Source: an uncultured Eubacteriales bacterium (lineage in GTDB: Bacteria > Bacillota > Clostridia > Christensenellales > Aristaeellaceae). Taken from it: a stretch of 59,155 bases of DNA. Location of the stretch: the NCBI GenBank assembly GCA_902781095.1, contig CACZHW010000015.1, positions 1-59,155 of the forward strand, read 5' to 3'. Shown here one piece after another: positions 28,321 through 38,138 of this stretch. The translations under genes were made by a program, and so were the position numbers. Below the pieces are notes generated by a model. It did not search any database. It was given only the letters and a program-made list of their open reading frames with translations, and was not told the DNA's origin. Numbering within the stretch: position 1 is the stretch's first letter; every line of letters begins with the position of its first letter.

Positions 28321-29370
28321 ATGCCCAGGGAAGAGGAAGAACGCCTGGTGATGAGCAGCTTCCGCGAGGAGGACGAGCAGGAGAGCAGCCTTCGCCCGCA
28401 TACGCTGACGGAGTACGTCGGCCAGGAAGCCGTCAAGGAAAGCCTCAATATATACATCCAGGCCGCGCGGCAGCGCCGTGAGCCGCTGGACCACATCCTG
28501 CTCTACGGCCCGCCGGGCCTGGGCAAGACGACGCTGGCGGGCATCGTGGCGGCGGAGATGGGGCAGAACATCCGCGTCACCAGCGGCCCCGCGATCGAGC
28601 GCGCGGGAGACCTGGCCAGCATGCTGACCAACCTCTCCAGCGGCGACGTGCTGTTCATCGACGAGATTCACCGCCTGAGCCACGCGGTGGAGGAGGTGCT
28701 CTATCCCGCGATGGAGGACTTCGCGCTGGATATCATGATCGGCAAAGGGCCCAGCGCGCGCAGCCTGCGGCTGGATCTGCCCAAGTTCACGCTCATCGGC
28801 GCCACGACGCGCGCGGGCTCCCTTTCCGCGCCGCTGCGCGACCGCTTCGGCATCCTCTACCGGCTGCAGATGTATTCCACCGAAGAGCTGATGAAGATCG
28901 TCTACCATTCCGCGGGCGTGCTGAACATCCGCTACGACGACGAGGGCGTGCGGGAGATCGCCAGGCGCAGCCGCGGCACGCCGCGCATCGTCAACCGCCT
29001 GCTCAAGCGTGTGCGCGATTACGCGCAGGTGCGCGGGGACGGCGTCATCACGCTGCAGATGGCGCGCGAGGCGCTGAACCTGCTGGACGTGGACGACCTG
29101 GGGCTGGACCGCGTGGACCGCTCCATCCTGAACGCGATGATGACGAAGTTCGAAGGCCGGCCCGTCGGCCTGGACACGCTGGCCGCGACGACGGGCGAGG
29201 ACGCGGTGACCATCGAGGACGTGGTGGAGCCCTACCTCATGCAGCTGGGCTTCATCATGCGCACGCCGCGGGGGCGCATCTGCACGCAGGCGGCGTACAA
29301 GCACATGAAGATCGCCATGCCCAAGGAGGCGGCCGCCCGCAGCGAAGGGCAGCTGTCGATGCTGGAGTGA
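28321..29370 (+). CDS. ruvB: Holliday junction branch-migration ATPase RuvB
   Basis: 349 residues; AAA+ motor of branch migration. Walker [13 protein letters not shown], Walker [10 protein letters not shown], sensor 1 [19 protein letters not shown], and the C-terminal winged helix ([21 protein letters not shown]). The ATG at 28321 has RBS AAGGAGAGAACGC. Coupled in order with ruvCA. Confidence 0.97.
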   Translation: MPREEEERLVMSSFREEDEQESSLRPHTLTEYVGQEAVKESLNIYIQAARQRREPLDHILLYGPPGLGKTTLAGIVAAEMGQNIRVTSGPAIERAGDLASMLTNLSSGDVLFIDEIHRLSHAVEEVLYPAMEDFALDIMIGKGPSARSLRLDLPKFTLIGATTRAGSLSAPLRDRFGILYRLQMYSTEELMKIVYHSAGVLNIRYDDEGVREIARRSRGTPRIVNRLLKRVRDYAQVRGDGVITLQMAREALNLLDVDDLGLDRVDRSILNAMMTKFEGRPVGLDTLAATTGEDAVTIEDVVEPYLMQLGFIMRTPRGRICTQAAYKHMKIAMPKEAAARSEGQLSMLE

Positions 29371-29374
29371 GGAA

Positions 29375-30400
29375 ATGAAGACATCTGATTTTTTCTATGA
29401 GCTCCCGGAGGAGCTGATCGCGCAGACGCCCGCGGAGCCCAGGGATTCCAGCCGGCTGATGGTGGTGCACAGGGATACGGGCAAAATCGAGCACCGCGTC
29501 TTCCGCGACGTCATCGACTATCTGAACCCGGAGGACGTGTTGGTGGTCAACCACACGCGCGTCATCCCGGCCCGGCTGTACGGCGCGAAAGAGGGCAGCG
29601 GCGGCGCCATCGAGTTTCTGCTGCTGCGCCGGCTGAACCTGACGGACTGGGAGGTCATCCTGAAGCCCGGCAAGAAGGCGAAGCCGGGCGCGCGCTTCGT
29701 CTTCGGAAACGGCGAGCTGAAGGCCGAGATCCTCCAGGTTGCGGAGGACGGCGGGCGGATGGTGCGCTTTTTCTGGGAGGGCGTGTTTGAAGAGGTGCTC
29801 GAGCGCCTGGGCAATATGCCCCTGCCGCCGTACATCCACGAGAAGCTGCAGGACCCCACGCGCTACCAGACCGTCTACGCGAAGGTGGACGGCAGCGCGG
29901 CCGCGCCGACAGCGGGGCTGCACTTCACGCCGGAACTGCTGGAGGCCATCCGGGGGAAGGGCGTGGACATCGTCCCCGTCCTGCTGCACGTGGGCCTGGG
30001 CACCTTCCGCCCGGTGAAGGAAGAGGACGTCGAAAACCACCACATGCACAGCGAGTATTACGAGGTCACCGAGGAGCAGGCGCAGCGGATCAACGCGGCC
30101 AGGAAAAGGGGCGGGCGCGTTGTGTGCGTGGGCACCACGAGCGTGCGCACGCTGGAGACGGTGTGCGACGAGAACGGCGTGATCCGCCCCGGGAACGGCT
30201 TCACGCAGATTTTCATCCGGCCGGGCGTGCCGGTGCGCGCGGTGGACGCGCTCATCACGAACTTCCACCTGCCGGGCAGCACGCTGCTGATGCTGATCTC
30301 CGCGCTGATGGGGCGCGAGACGGCGCTGGCCGCCTACGAGCTGGCGGTGAAGGAGCGCTACCGCTTCTTCAGCTTCGGGGACGCGATGCTGATCGAATGA
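29375..30400 (+). CDS. queA: S-adenosylmethionine:tRNA ribosyltransferase-isomerase
   Basis: 341 residues; makes epoxyqueuosine in the tRNA wobble base from preQ1 and SAM. Family marks include [16 protein letters not shown] at the N-terminus, [24 protein letters not shown] and [15 protein letters not shown]. It starts 4 bases after the ruvB stop. The ruvB-queA order is common in Firmicutes. Confidence 0.96.
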   Translation: MKTSDFFYELPEELIAQTPAEPRDSSRLMVVHRDTGKIEHRVFRDVIDYLNPEDVLVVNHTRVIPARLYGAKEGSGGAIEFLLLRRLNLTDWEVILKPGKKAKPGARFVFGNGELKAEILQVAEDGGRMVRFFWEGVFEEVLERLGNMPLPPYIHEKLQDPTRYQTVYAKVDGSAAAPTAGLHFTPELLEAIRGKGVDIVPVLLHVGLGTFRPVKEEDVENHHMHSEYYEVTEEQAQRINAARKRGGRVVCVGTTSVRTLETVCDENGVIRPGNGFTQIFIRPGVPVRAVDALITNFHLPGSTLLMLISALMGRETALAAYELAVKERYRFFSFGDAMLIE

Positions 30401-30429
30401 TTGCCGGGGCGCACAAAAATAAACGAACA

Positions 30430-30460
30430 GGCTCTGCCACTGTGAGGGGCAGGGCCTTTT
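30430..30460 (+). terminator. Terminator of the ruv-queA operon
   Basis: 9-bp stem (GGCTCTGCC/GGCAGGGCC, one wobble pair) followed by TTTTGGTTT. Confidence 0.75.
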
Positions 30461-30496
30461 GGTTTGGATGCATCCGGATTCCGGCGCAGATTGGCG

Positions 30497-30525
30497 TTGA
30501 AAGTTGCGGGGCGAAGTGATAAGCT
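30497..30525 (+). promoter_or_regulatory. Possible promoter of the xerS-like gene
   Basis: -35 TTGAAA (30497-30502), 17-bp spacer, weak -10 TAAGCT (30520-30525). Confidence 0.4.
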
Positions 30526-30569
30526 AAAGCAGGCTTCAATACAACAGGAAACGGACAGAAGGAGGAATT

Positions 30570-31658
30570 ATGCCGAACGATTTTCATCGGGAAATGCAGA
30601 CGGAGCGCGCCAAGCGCCTGCGGGAACTGCAGGCGCAGCTGCCGCCCGTGTGCGCCGATTATTTTATGGCCGTGGAGCAGGTGACAAGCCCGCTGACGCG
30701 GCTGTCCTACGCGCGGGACCTGGGGATCTTCTTCCAGTACCTGTGCGAGGAGGTGCCGGCCTTTCGCGGAAAGACGCCGCGCGAGGTCACGCCGGAGGAT
30801 ATCGGGAAGGTGACCAAAAAGGACCTGGAGCGCTACGGGCGCTATCTCTCCTACTATGTGAAGAACGAGGAGACGGAGAACCCGGACGCGCCGGTGACGC
30901 GCGAGGTGACGAACAACGAGTACGGCATCAAGCGCAAATTCGCCTCTCTGCGCTCCTTTTACAAATACCTGTATTCCGAGGGCCTGATCCCGGGCAATAC
31001 GGCGGAGCTGGTCTCCCTGCCCAAGCTGCACGAGCGGGCCATCATCCGCCTGGAGGTGGACGAGGTCGCCCGCATCCTGGACGAGGCGGAGACGGGGCGC
31101 GATTTGCCCAAGAGCAGCAAGCGCTTCCACAACGCCACGGGCAAGCGCGATTTGGCGCTGCTTTCTCTGTTCCTGGGGACCGGCATCCGCATCAGCGAAT
31201 GCGTGGGCCTCAACATCGACGACTTCGACTTCGAGCAGAACGCCTTCGTCGTCACGCGCAAGGGCGGCAAGGACGTCATCCTCTACCTCTCCGACGAGGT
31301 GGCGGACGCCCTCAAGGACTATCTGGAGGAACGGCGGCAGATTGAGGCGCAGCCGGGGCACGAGGAGGCCTTCTTTCTCTCCCTGCAGCGCAGGCGCATC
31401 ACCCAGCGCGCCGTGGAGAACATGGTGAAGAAGTACGCGGCCGTTGCGGCGCCGCTCAAAAAGAAGATCAGCCCGCACAAGCTGCGCAGCACCTTCGGCA
31501 CGAACCTCTACCGGGAGACCGGGGACATCTACCTGGTCGCCGACGTGCTGGGGCACAGCGACGTCAACACGACGCGCCGGCATTACGCGGCCATCGCGGA
31601 GGACAACCGCAGGATCGCTGCGCAAAAGACCGTTTTGCGCGACGATCCGCAGCCCTGA
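30570..31658 (+). CDS. xerS: Tyrosine recombinase, XerS-like
   Basis: 362 residues with an N-terminal SAM-like core-binding domain (about 20-150) and a C-terminal catalytic domain. The catalytic set is complete: R in GTGIRISECVGL, K in VTRKGGKD, HKLR, and H with Y in LGHSDVNTTRRHYA. The length and the long N-terminal region resemble XerS, the single-recombinase system that resolves chromosome dimers in streptococci, more than XerC or XerD; this is a judgement by eye. No clear dif-like site was found just upstream. RBS AAGGAGGAATT. Confidence 0.85.
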   Translation: MPNDFHREMQTERAKRLRELQAQLPPVCADYFMAVEQVTSPLTRLSYARDLGIFFQYLCEEVPAFRGKTPREVTPEDIGKVTKKDLERYGRYLSYYVKNEETENPDAPVTREVTNNEYGIKRKFASLRSFYKYLYSEGLIPGNTAELVSLPKLHERAIIRLEVDEVARILDEAETGRDLPKSSKRFHNATGKRDLALLSLFLGTGIRISECVGLNIDDFDFEQNAFVVTRKGGKDVILYLSDEVADALKDYLEERRQIEAQPGHEEAFFLSLQRRRITQRAVENMVKKYAAVAAPLKKKISPHKLRSTFGTNLYRETGDIYLVADVLGHSDVNTTRRHYAAIAEDNRRIAAQKTVLRDDPQP

Positions 31659-31675
31659 CAGACAAGGAGGACGCT

Positions 31676-32449
31676 ATGGCGCGCATGCGGCTGGATAAAC
31701 TGCTCTCGGCGCTGGCGGTGTGCTCGCGCAGCGGCGTGGCGGCGCTCCTGCGCGCGGGGCGCGTGCGGGTGGACGGGGCAGCGGCGAAGGACGCCGGTAT
31801 GGCCGTCGATCCGGACGTGCAGATCGTGACCCTCGACGATCAGACGCTGGAGTGGAAGGCGCAGCGCACCGTGATGCTGAACAAGCCCTGCGGTGTGCTG
31901 ACGGCGGCGAGGGATCCCAAACAGCCCACGGTGCTGGACCTGCTGCCGCCGCTCTACCGGGCCATGAACTGCATGCCCGCGGGCCGGCTGGACAAAGATA
32001 CGGAGGGGCTGCTGATCCTGACGACGGACGGGCAGCTGGCTCACCGGCTGATCTCCCCCAAACGGGAGGTCGGCAAGCTGTACGAGGCGGAGGTCGACGG
32101 CCCGCTTTGCGCGGACGACGTTGCCGCCTTCGCCGGGGGGCTTTCCATCCGGGACGCGGACGGCGCCTTTCAGGCAAAGCCTGCGGAGCTGACGATCCTT
32201 TCCTGCGGCGAGGCGGAGAGCACGGCGCGCGTGCGGGTGACGGAGGGCAAGTATCATCAGGTGCGGCGCATGTTCGCGGCCCGGGGGCGGATGGTGACGG
32301 CGCTGCGCCGGCTGGCGATCGGCAGTCTGTATCTGGACGAAAGCCTGCAGCCGGGGCAGTGGCGGGAGCTCTCGCCGCAGGAAATCCGGCTGCTGGAGCA
32401 GGCACCGGCGGAGCCGGAAGCGCGCCGGGAATCCCCGGCGGAGAAATGA
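31676..32449 (+). CDS. rsuA: 16S rRNA pseudouridine synthase, RsuA family
   Basis: 257 residues: an N-terminal S4 RNA-binding domain (about 1-60; MRLDKLLSALAVCSRSGVAALL) and the pseudouridine synthase domain. The catalytic aspartate lies in AGRLDKDTEGLLILTTDG (about residue 105), and the C-terminal mark is EGKYHQVRRMFAARG. The C-terminus carries about 20 extra proline- and glutamate-rich residues. RBS AAGGAGGACGCT precedes the ATG. In a run with xerS, a methyltransferase and a lyase. Confidence 0.9.
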   Translation: MARMRLDKLLSALAVCSRSGVAALLRAGRVRVDGAAAKDAGMAVDPDVQIVTLDDQTLEWKAQRTVMLNKPCGVLTAARDPKQPTVLDLLPPLYRAMNCMPAGRLDKDTEGLLILTTDGQLAHRLISPKREVGKLYEAEVDGPLCADDVAAFAGGLSIRDADGAFQAKPAELTILSCGEAESTARVRVTEGKYHQVRRMFAARGRMVTALRRLAIGSLYLDESLQPGQWRELSPQEIRLLEQAPAEPEARRESPAEK

Positions 32450-32456
32450 GGGAAAC

Positions 32457-33047
32457 ATGACGGACCATTATTTTTCGGCAGCCCCGCATAGTGCGCACGA
32501 GGACCGGCACTTTACCTTCGGTTTTGCCGGACGGACGTTGCGCTTTCAGACGGACGCGGGGGTTTTTTCCAAGCAGCATGTGGACCCGGGCAGCGAGCTG
32601 CTGTGCCGGTGCCTGCCGGAGGACCTGGCGGGAGACGTGCTGGACATGGGCTGCGGCTGGGGCGCGATGACGGTGATGACGCTGGCGGCGCACCCGGCCG
32701 TGCGCGTGACGATGGCGGACGTGAACGCCCGCGCGCTGGAACTGGCGAAGACCAACCTGGCGCTCAACGGCATGACGGCGACCGCGGTGCTCTCCGACGG
32801 GTTTTCCGCGGTCGGCGGGCTGTTTGACGCGGTGATCACCAACCCGCCGATCCGCGCGGGCAAGCAGGTGGTCTACGGCATCTTCGAAGGGGCGAAGGCG
32901 CACCTGAAAGCGGGCGGCGCACTCTACGCCGTGGTGCGCAAGCAGCAGGGCGCGCCCAGCGCCCTCTCCTTCCTGAAGGGGATTTACCGCGAGGCGGAGG
33001 TCGTCGAAAAGGACGGCGGATACTGGATCCTCGCAGCGAAGATTTGA
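32457..33047 (+). CDS. RsmC-type rRNA methyltransferase
   Basis: 196 residues, a class I SAM-dependent methyltransferase equal to the C-terminal half of RsmC (16S rRNA m2G1207). SAM motif VLDMGCGWGAMTV (about 62-74) and catalytic NPPIRAGK (about 131-138), which is the usual form in this family. Single-domain versions are common in Firmicutes. It starts 7 bases after the pseudouridine synthase stop codon. Confidence 0.88.
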   Translation: MTDHYFSAAPHSAHEDRHFTFGFAGRTLRFQTDAGVFSKQHVDPGSELLCRCLPEDLAGDVLDMGCGWGAMTVMTLAAHPAVRVTMADVNARALELAKTNLALNGMTATAVLSDGFSAVGGLFDAVITNPPIRAGKQVVYGIFEGAKAHLKAGGALYAVVRKQQGAPSALSFLKGIYREAEVVEKDGGYWILAAKI

Positions 33048-33064
33048 GACAAAGGAGAAGAAGA

Positions 33065-34240
33065 ATGAACCAGTTTGACGAAGCCTATTTCGACGCGGGC
33101 ATCAACCGCGTCGGCACCCACTGCGCCAAGTGGGACGAGATGCGCAGGGAGACTGGCGACCCGGACATGATCCCCATGTGGGTGGCGGATATGGACTTCC
33201 CGTCTCCGCCCGCGGTGCAGCAGGCGCTGGAGGGCGCGGCCCGTCAGGGAACCTGGGGTTACACGCACCCCTGCGACGAGGATTTCGAGGCGCTGTGCGG
33301 CTACTGGAAGCGCCGGCACAACACGGACATCCGCCCGGACGACGTCCTGATGAGCCCCTGCGTGGTGACGGGGCTGCGCATCGCCGTGCGCGCGCTGACG
33401 CGGGAAGGGGACGGCCTGCTCATCAACCCGCCGATTTACGGACCCTTCTTTGCTTCCATCAAGGAGAGCGGGCGGCGGATCGTGGAGAGCCCGCTCGTGC
33501 AGGACGGGGAGGGCCGCTGGAGCCTGAACTTCGAGGAGATGGAGGAGAAGCTCGCCTCCGGCGAGGCGAAGGCCGTGATGTTCTGCTCCCCGCACAACCC
33601 GTGCGGGCGGGTGTGGTCCAAAGAGGAGCTGACGCGTCTTGCGGCCCTGTGTGCAAAGTACGCCGCTCCGCTCATCTGTGACGAGATCCACGCGGACTTC
33701 GTCTTCGCGCCCGGGGTGCATCACAGCATCCTGACGATCCCCGGCGGTGAAAACGCGGTGATGCTGTGTGCGGCCAGCAAGACCTTCAACATCGCGGGAC
33801 TGCAGCAGAGCGCCATCGTCTGCCGGGATGCGGAAAAGCGTGAAAAGATCGCCCGGGAGATGGTCGCCTCCGGCGTGGTCAGCGGCAACATCTTCGCCCT
33901 GGCGGCGACGCGCGCGGCTTACACGGACTGCGACGCGTGGCTGGACGGCCTGCTGTGCTATCTGGCTGGCAACCGGGACTTCGCGGCGGAGTATGCGGCG
34001 CGGCGCTGGCCGAAGATCCGCGTGACGCCGCTGGACGCCACCTACCTCATGTGGCTGGACTGCCGGGCGCTGAACCTCTCCCAGGAGGATCTGATGGAGC
34101 GGATCCTGAAAGCCCACGTGAAGGTGAACGACGGCCTGTTCTTCGGCGAGTTGGGGCGTGGCTTCATCCGGCTGAACATCGGCTGCCCGCGCGGCCAGCT
34201 GCGCCAGGCGCTGGAGCGGCTGGACGCCGTTCTGGCCTGA
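33065..34240 (+). CDS. MalY/PatB-family aminotransferase (cystathionine beta-lyase type)
   Basis: 391 residues; PLP enzyme of fold type I. N-terminal marks are KWDEM and IPMWVADMDFPSPPAV. The PLP-binding lysine is in AASKTFNIAGLQQSAIV (about residue 240), and the CSPHNPCGRVW asparagine motif is present. Enzymes of this group split cystathionine or cysteine conjugates to homocysteine or sulfide, pyruvate and ammonia; some have side roles in regulation. The ATG at 33065 has RBS AAAGGAGAAGAAG. Confidence 0.92.
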   Translation: MNQFDEAYFDAGINRVGTHCAKWDEMRRETGDPDMIPMWVADMDFPSPPAVQQALEGAARQGTWGYTHPCDEDFEALCGYWKRRHNTDIRPDDVLMSPCVVTGLRIAVRALTREGDGLLINPPIYGPFFASIKESGRRIVESPLVQDGEGRWSLNFEEMEEKLASGEAKAVMFCSPHNPCGRVWSKEELTRLAALCAKYAAPLICDEIHADFVFAPGVHHSILTIPGGENAVMLCAASKTFNIAGLQQSAIVCRDAEKREKIAREMVASGVVSGNIFALAATRAAYTDCDAWLDGLLCYLAGNRDFAAEYAARRWPKIRVTPLDATYLMWLDCRALNLSQEDLMERILKAHVKVNDGLFFGELGRGFIRLNIGCPRGQLRQALERLDAVLA

Positions 34241-34247
34241 ACGCCAA

Positions 34248-34274
34248 TCAAAAAAGGCGCGGACAAGCCGCGCC
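34248..34274 (-). terminator. Terminator of the hydrogenase gene
   Basis: 7-bp stem GGCGCGG/CCGCGCC followed leftward by six Ts. Confidence 0.8.
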
Positions 34275-34275
34275 T

Positions 34276-34300
34276 GCCCGGAAACATCCGGGCTTTTTTT
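34276..34300 (+). terminator. Terminator of the MalY/PatB-lyase operon
   Basis: Stem CCCGG/CCGGG with a 6-nt loop and a run of seven Ts. It ends at the hydrogenase stop codon, back to back with the opposite terminator. Confidence 0.8.
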
Positions 34301-35820
34301 CATTCCTCCAGCTGGGAGAGGATGCTCTCATAGGTGCTCTCGTAGGCGTGCGCCTTTTCGGAAAGCTTTTTGACCTTTTCGACCTCCTGTGCGGCCTTCG
34401 GGATCAGTTCCACCGTGCCCGCGCCGCCGATGCAGCCGCCGGGACAGGCCATGCCCTCCAGCAGGTAGCCGTTCAGCCTGCCTGCCTTGGCGCGCATCAG
34501 CATCTTGCGGCACTCGTCCAGCCCCTCTGCGTGCTCCACGTGGACCTCGCGCTCAGGCGCCAGCTCCCGGATGCAGTTCACGACGGCCTGGGCGACGCCG
34601 CCGCTGACGGAGAAGCCGCGGCCGTCCGCGCTGGCGGAGCTGGGGATCTTCATCTCCTCCAGGGCGGTGAAGTCCACCTCTCGCGCCTCGAACATGCCCA
34701 TCACTTCTTCGAAGGTGAGCACGAAGTCGACGTCGCTGCGGATGGAACGGCGGCTGGCCTCCAGTTTCTTGGCTGCGCAGGGGCCGATGAAGGCGACCTT
34801 GCAGCCGGGGTGCTCCTTTTTGATGAGGCGGCCGGTGAGCACCATGGGCGTCAGCGCCATGCTGATGCACTCCGCGTGCTGGGGGAACTCGCGCTTGGCC
34901 ATGACGGACCACGCGGGGCAGCAGGAGGTGCCCATGAAGGGCAGCTTCTCCGGCACCTCGGAGAGGAAATCCTTTGCCTCCTCCAGCGTGCACAGGTCGG
35001 CGCCGATGGCGACCTCCACCACGTCCGTAAAGCCCAGCGCCAGGAAGGCGGCGCGCATCTTTTCCGGGCTGAGATCCCGGCCGAACTGGCCGGCGATGGC
35101 AGGCGCGATGGCAGCGTAGACGGGTGTGTCGCTGCGCAGCGCCTGGATGCACTGGAAGATCTGCGCCTTGTCGGCGATGGCGCCGAACGGGCAGTTGGCC
35201 AGGCACATGCCGCAGCTGACGCACTTTTCCTGGTCGATGTCGGCCCGGCCGTATTCGTCGCTGCGGATGGCCTTCATGCCGCAGGCGACGGCGCAGGGCC
35301 GCTGCATGCGCAGGATGACGCCGTACTGGCACACGCCCATGCACTTGCCGCATTTTACGCATTTTTCTGGATCGATGTGCGCCTGCCCGCGCTTCATATA
35401 GATGGCGTCCTTCGGACAGACCTGGCGGCAGGGCTGTGCCAGGCAGCCCTGGCACTGGTCGGTGATGACCACCTGGTTGTCCGGGCAGGCGTGGCAGGCG
35501 AATTTGATGATGTTGATGAGGGGCGGCTGGTAGTACTTCTCGGGGTGGACGCACTCCTCCGCGCCGGTGGAGACGGGCGCATGCTCGGTCACGTCGCGCA
35601 GCGGGAGGCCCATGGCCAGCCGCATGCGCTCCTTGACGATGGCGCGCTCCAGGAAGACGCTCTCCCGGTAGGTGGAAACCTCTCCGGGAATGATGCGGTA
35701 GGGGATCTTTTCCATCTCGGAGAGGTCGCCTTCCTTGTAGTTGTAGGAAAGCCGGGCGACCTCGGCGAAGACCTTCTTGCGGATATCGTTGATGGAGGTG
35801 TGGATGCCTCTCATACCCAT
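34300..35820 (-). CDS. [FeFe]-hydrogenase, monomeric group B-like
   Basis: 506 residues; oxidises or forms hydrogen with an H-cluster, in the cytoplasm. Two ferredoxin-type 4Fe-4S clusters are seen (CVKCGKCMGVCQYGV and CVSCGMCLANCPFGA), with extra cysteines before them (CHACPDN, CQGCLAQPC). H-cluster motifs are TSCCPAW, GPCAAKK and EGMACPGGCIGG. GPC in place of MPC and the early cysteine-rich block fit group B enzymes. The ATG at 35820 follows AAAGGAGCTGCAGCCT; upstream frame is noncoding. The maturation genes hydEFG are not in the window. Confidence 0.92.
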   Translation of the reverse strand: MGMRGIHTSINDIRKKVFAEVARLSYNYKEGDLSEMEKIPYRIIPGEVSTYRESVFLERAIVKERMRLAMGLPLRDVTEHAPVSTGAEECVHPEKYYQPPLINIIKFACHACPDNQVVITDQCQGCLAQPCRQVCPKDAIYMKRGQAHIDPEKCVKCGKCMGVCQYGVILRMQRPCAVACGMKAIRSDEYGRADIDQEKCVSCGMCLANCPFGAIADKAQIFQCIQALRSDTPVYAAIAPAIAGQFGRDLSPEKMRAAFLALGFTDVVEVAIGADLCTLEEAKDFLSEVPEKLPFMGTSCCPAWSVMAKREFPQHAECISMALTPMVLTGRLIKKEHPGCKVAFIGPCAAKKLEASRRSIRSDVDFVLTFEEVMGMFEAREVDFTALEEMKIPSSASADGRGFSVSGGVAQAVVNCIRELAPEREVHVEHAEGLDECRKMLMRAKAGRLNGYLLEGMACPGGCIGGAGTVELIPKAAQEVEKVKKLSEKAHAYESTYESILSQLEE

Positions 35821-35904
35821 AGGCTGCAGCTCCTTTACAAATTGAGTGTAGATATATTTCGATGCCGGGGCGGGAATCTCCTTTTTCAAGGGGACGAAAA
35901 GCGC

Positions 35905-35933
35905 TTGCTCTCCATCCCCAAATGGCGTACAAT
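35905..35933 (+). promoter_or_regulatory. Promoter of the PepV-like gene
   Basis: -35 TTGCTC (35905-35910), 17-bp spacer, -10 TACAAT (35928-35933). Confidence 0.55.
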
Positions 35934-35965
35934 AGGGCGCAGCAAGACACGAGGAGGAGTTCGAC

Positions 35966-37342
35966 ATGGGATTTACCGCCAATGAGAAGCTGGATGCCGC
36001 CCTGGCGGCACTGGAACCGGATATGGTTGAAACGCTGCAGCGCTGGATCCGCGTGCCCAGCGTGCGCGCCGGGGCTGCGGAAGGCGCCCCCTTCGGGCCG
36101 GCTGTCCGCCGCGCGCTGGATACGGCGCTCGCAGACGTGAAGCGGCTGGGCCTTGAGCCCCGCGATATCGACGGGTACTGCATGGACGCCGAGATCGGCG
36201 AGGGTGACGAGACCCTGGCCGTTCTGGCCCACCTGGACGTGGTGCCGGAAGGCGACGGCTGGGATTACGATCCGTACGGTGCCGAGATCGTGAACGGCCG
36301 CCTCATCGGCCGCGGCACCGCGGACGACAAGGGCCCCGGCGTGGCGGCGCTCTTCGCCATGAAGGCGATCGTGGACGCGGGCATCCCGCTGCGCCGCAAG
36401 TGCCGCCTCATCCTGGGCTGCGACGAAGAGTGCGGCATGGAGGACCTCGCCTATTACGAGAAAAAGATCGGCCTGCCCGCCATGGGCTTCTCGCCGGACG
36501 CAAACTTCCCGCTCATCAACACGGAAAAGGGCATCACGGCCATGGAGCTCGTGGCCCCGGTGACGGACGCACGGCTGCTGGAGCTTGTCTCCGGCACGCG
36601 CTGCAACGTGGTGCCCGGGCGCGCCTCTGCGCTGGTCGCGGGCGATCTGCGCGCGGAGGCCGCGGAGGTTTTCCGTCCGCTGTCGGACGAGTGCGAGATC
36701 GAAACCTCGCTGGAGGGCGGCAATACGCGCATCGTGGTGACGGGCGTGCCGGCACACGCGTCGACGCCTGAAAAGGGATACAACGCGGCCAAGATGCTGC
36801 TCGCGGTCCTGCACGAGCTGGAGATCGGCGGCGCGCCGGTGGACCTGCTGGTGGAGGCTTCCGGAGAAGGTGACCGCGGCGTGAATCTCGGCATCTCCGG
36901 CAAAGACGCCGTCTCCGGCGAGCTGACCATCAACCTGGGCCTGCTGAGCCTTAAAGGCGGCAGCCTCAGCGTCACTTACGACTGCCGTTACCCGGTGATG
37001 TTTGACGGGGAGACGGTTCGCAGGACGGTGGCCAAGCGCCTCGCCCCCGCCGGCTACGTGCTGCAGCCGGGCCGAAACAGCGTTCCGCATCACGTGGCAG
37101 AGAGCTCCGAACTGGTGCAGAAGCTGATGGCCGTCTACAACGGCATCTGCGGCGTCGAGGAGAAGCCGTATGCCATCGGCGGCGGCACCTACGCGCGGCA
37201 CCTGGAGGAGGGCGTGGCCTTCGGCATGCTTTTCCCGGGCGAACTGGAGCTGGAGCACCAGGCCAACGAGAGCATCGACATCGAGAACTTCAAGCGCGCC
37301 GCGCGGATCTACGCCTACGCGATCCTGGCGATGTGCGGCTGA
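35966..37342 (+). CDS. M20-family dipeptidase, PepV/Sapep type
   Basis: 458 residues; metal-dependent dipeptidase that likely splits short peptides in the cytoplasm. Metal ligands and catalytic residues are visible: H in AVLAHLDVVPEG, D in RGTADDKGP, EE in GCDEECGM, D in FSPDANFP, and the late H in LEEGVAFGMLFPGELELEHQ. The lid domain lies at about 190-330, with the VTGVPAHAS histidine. RBS GAGGAGTTCGAC precedes the ATG. Divergent from the hydrogenase gene. Confidence 0.92.
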   Translation: MGFTANEKLDAALAALEPDMVETLQRWIRVPSVRAGAAEGAPFGPAVRRALDTALADVKRLGLEPRDIDGYCMDAEIGEGDETLAVLAHLDVVPEGDGWDYDPYGAEIVNGRLIGRGTADDKGPGVAALFAMKAIVDAGIPLRRKCRLILGCDEECGMEDLAYYEKKIGLPAMGFSPDANFPLINTEKGITAMELVAPVTDARLLELVSGTRCNVVPGRASALVAGDLRAEAAEVFRPLSDECEIETSLEGGNTRIVVTGVPAHASTPEKGYNAAKMLLAVLHELEIGGAPVDLLVEASGEGDRGVNLGISGKDAVSGELTINLGLLSLKGGSLSVTYDCRYPVMFDGETVRRTVAKRLAPAGYVLQPGRNSVPHHVAESSELVQKLMAVYNGICGVEEKPYAIGGGTYARHLEEGVAFGMLFPGELELEHQANESIDIENFKRAARIYAYAILAMCG

Positions 37343-37362
37343 CCGGACGTCCGGACAGAAAA

Positions 37363-37401
37363 ACCGGGCCTTCCCTGAAAAGGGAGGGCCCGGTCTGTTT
37401 T
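37363..37401 (+). terminator. Terminator of the PepV-like gene
   Basis: 14-bp stem with one mismatch (starting ACCGGGCC) and a GAAA loop, followed by CTGTTTT. Confidence 0.85.
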
Positions 37402-37408
37402 AGGAACT

Positions 37409-37435
37409 GAAAAAACTCCTGCCGTTTGACAGGAG
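37409..37435 (-). terminator. Terminator of the pcp operon
   Basis: 6-bp stem CTCCTG/CAGGAG, 8-nt loop, followed leftward by six Ts. Confidence 0.75.
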
Positions 37436-37476
37436 CAAAAGTGTGAGATTGCCGGGATTCGGCTTATGCGCCGCGC

Positions 37477-38118
37477 TCAGTGCGTATGCCCCATCACGTG
37501 GCTGGCGTCCTCCTCGTTGGCGAGGATCGCGCCGATGGCGGCCTCGATGCCGCGGACGATGTCCTCGGTGGAGAGGCTGGGCGTGTTGGGCCGCGCCATC
37601 ACCTGCTCGTGCAGGAAGGGCACGTGCATGAAGCCGCCCCGCGTGCCGGGGAAGGACTTGGCGATGTGGTAGAGCACGCCGTACATCAGGTGGTTGCACA
37701 CGTAGGTGCCCGCCGTGTAGGAGAGGCTGGAGGGGACGCCGGCCTCGCGGATGGCGGCGACCATGGCCTTGACGGGCAGGCTGGTGAAGTAAGCCGGCGC
37801 GCCGTCCTCAAAGATCGGTTTGTCCAGCGGCTGGTTGCCCTCGTTGTCGGGGATGCGCGCGTCGTCGATGTTGATGGCCACGCGCTCCGGGGTGAGGCCG
37901 AAACGGCCGCCGGCCTGGCCGATGCAAAGAACGACGTCGGGGCGCTCCGCTTCCATCGTGCGGCGGACGACCTCGACCGATTTGCCGAAGACGACCGGGA
38001 CGGAGAGCTTCACGATCTCGGCCTCGCCGATGCGGTCCGCAACCTGGGCCACGGCCTCCTGGGCGGGGTTGATCGCGTCACCGCCGAAGGGCTCGAAGGC
38101 GGTAAGCAGGATTTTCAT
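37477..38118 (-). CDS. pcp: Pyroglutamyl-peptidase I
   Basis: 213 residues; cysteine peptidase (C15) that removes N-terminal pyroglutamate from peptides. N-terminus [17 protein letters not shown]. The catalytic glutamate lies in [21 protein letters not shown], the cysteine in [15 protein letters not shown] (about residue 143), and the histidine in [12 protein letters not shown] (about 167). Last gene of an operon with DUF969 and DUF979 membrane proteins, which fits uptake or efflux of pyroglutamate or its peptides (inference). A hairpin lies between it and DUF979. Confidence 0.95.
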   Translation of the reverse strand: MKILLTAFEPFGGDAINPAQEAVAQVADRIGEAEIVKLSVPVVFGKSVEVVRRTMEAERPDVVLCIGQAGGRFGLTPERVAINIDDARIPDNEGNQPLDKPIFEDGAPAYFTSLPVKAMVAAIREAGVPSSLSYTAGTYVCNHLMYGVLYHIAKSFPGTRGGFMHVPFLHEQVMARPNTPSLSTEDIVRGIEAAIGAILANEEDASHVMGHTH

Positions 38119-38138
38119 GGTGTTCCTCCTGTATAAAG

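Noticed and set aside
34553..37258. 901-residue minus-strand frame across the PepV-like and hydrogenase genes
   Set aside because: It is a shadow of two well-recognised genes caused by high GC; no recognisable domain, many histidine/arginine-rich stretches.
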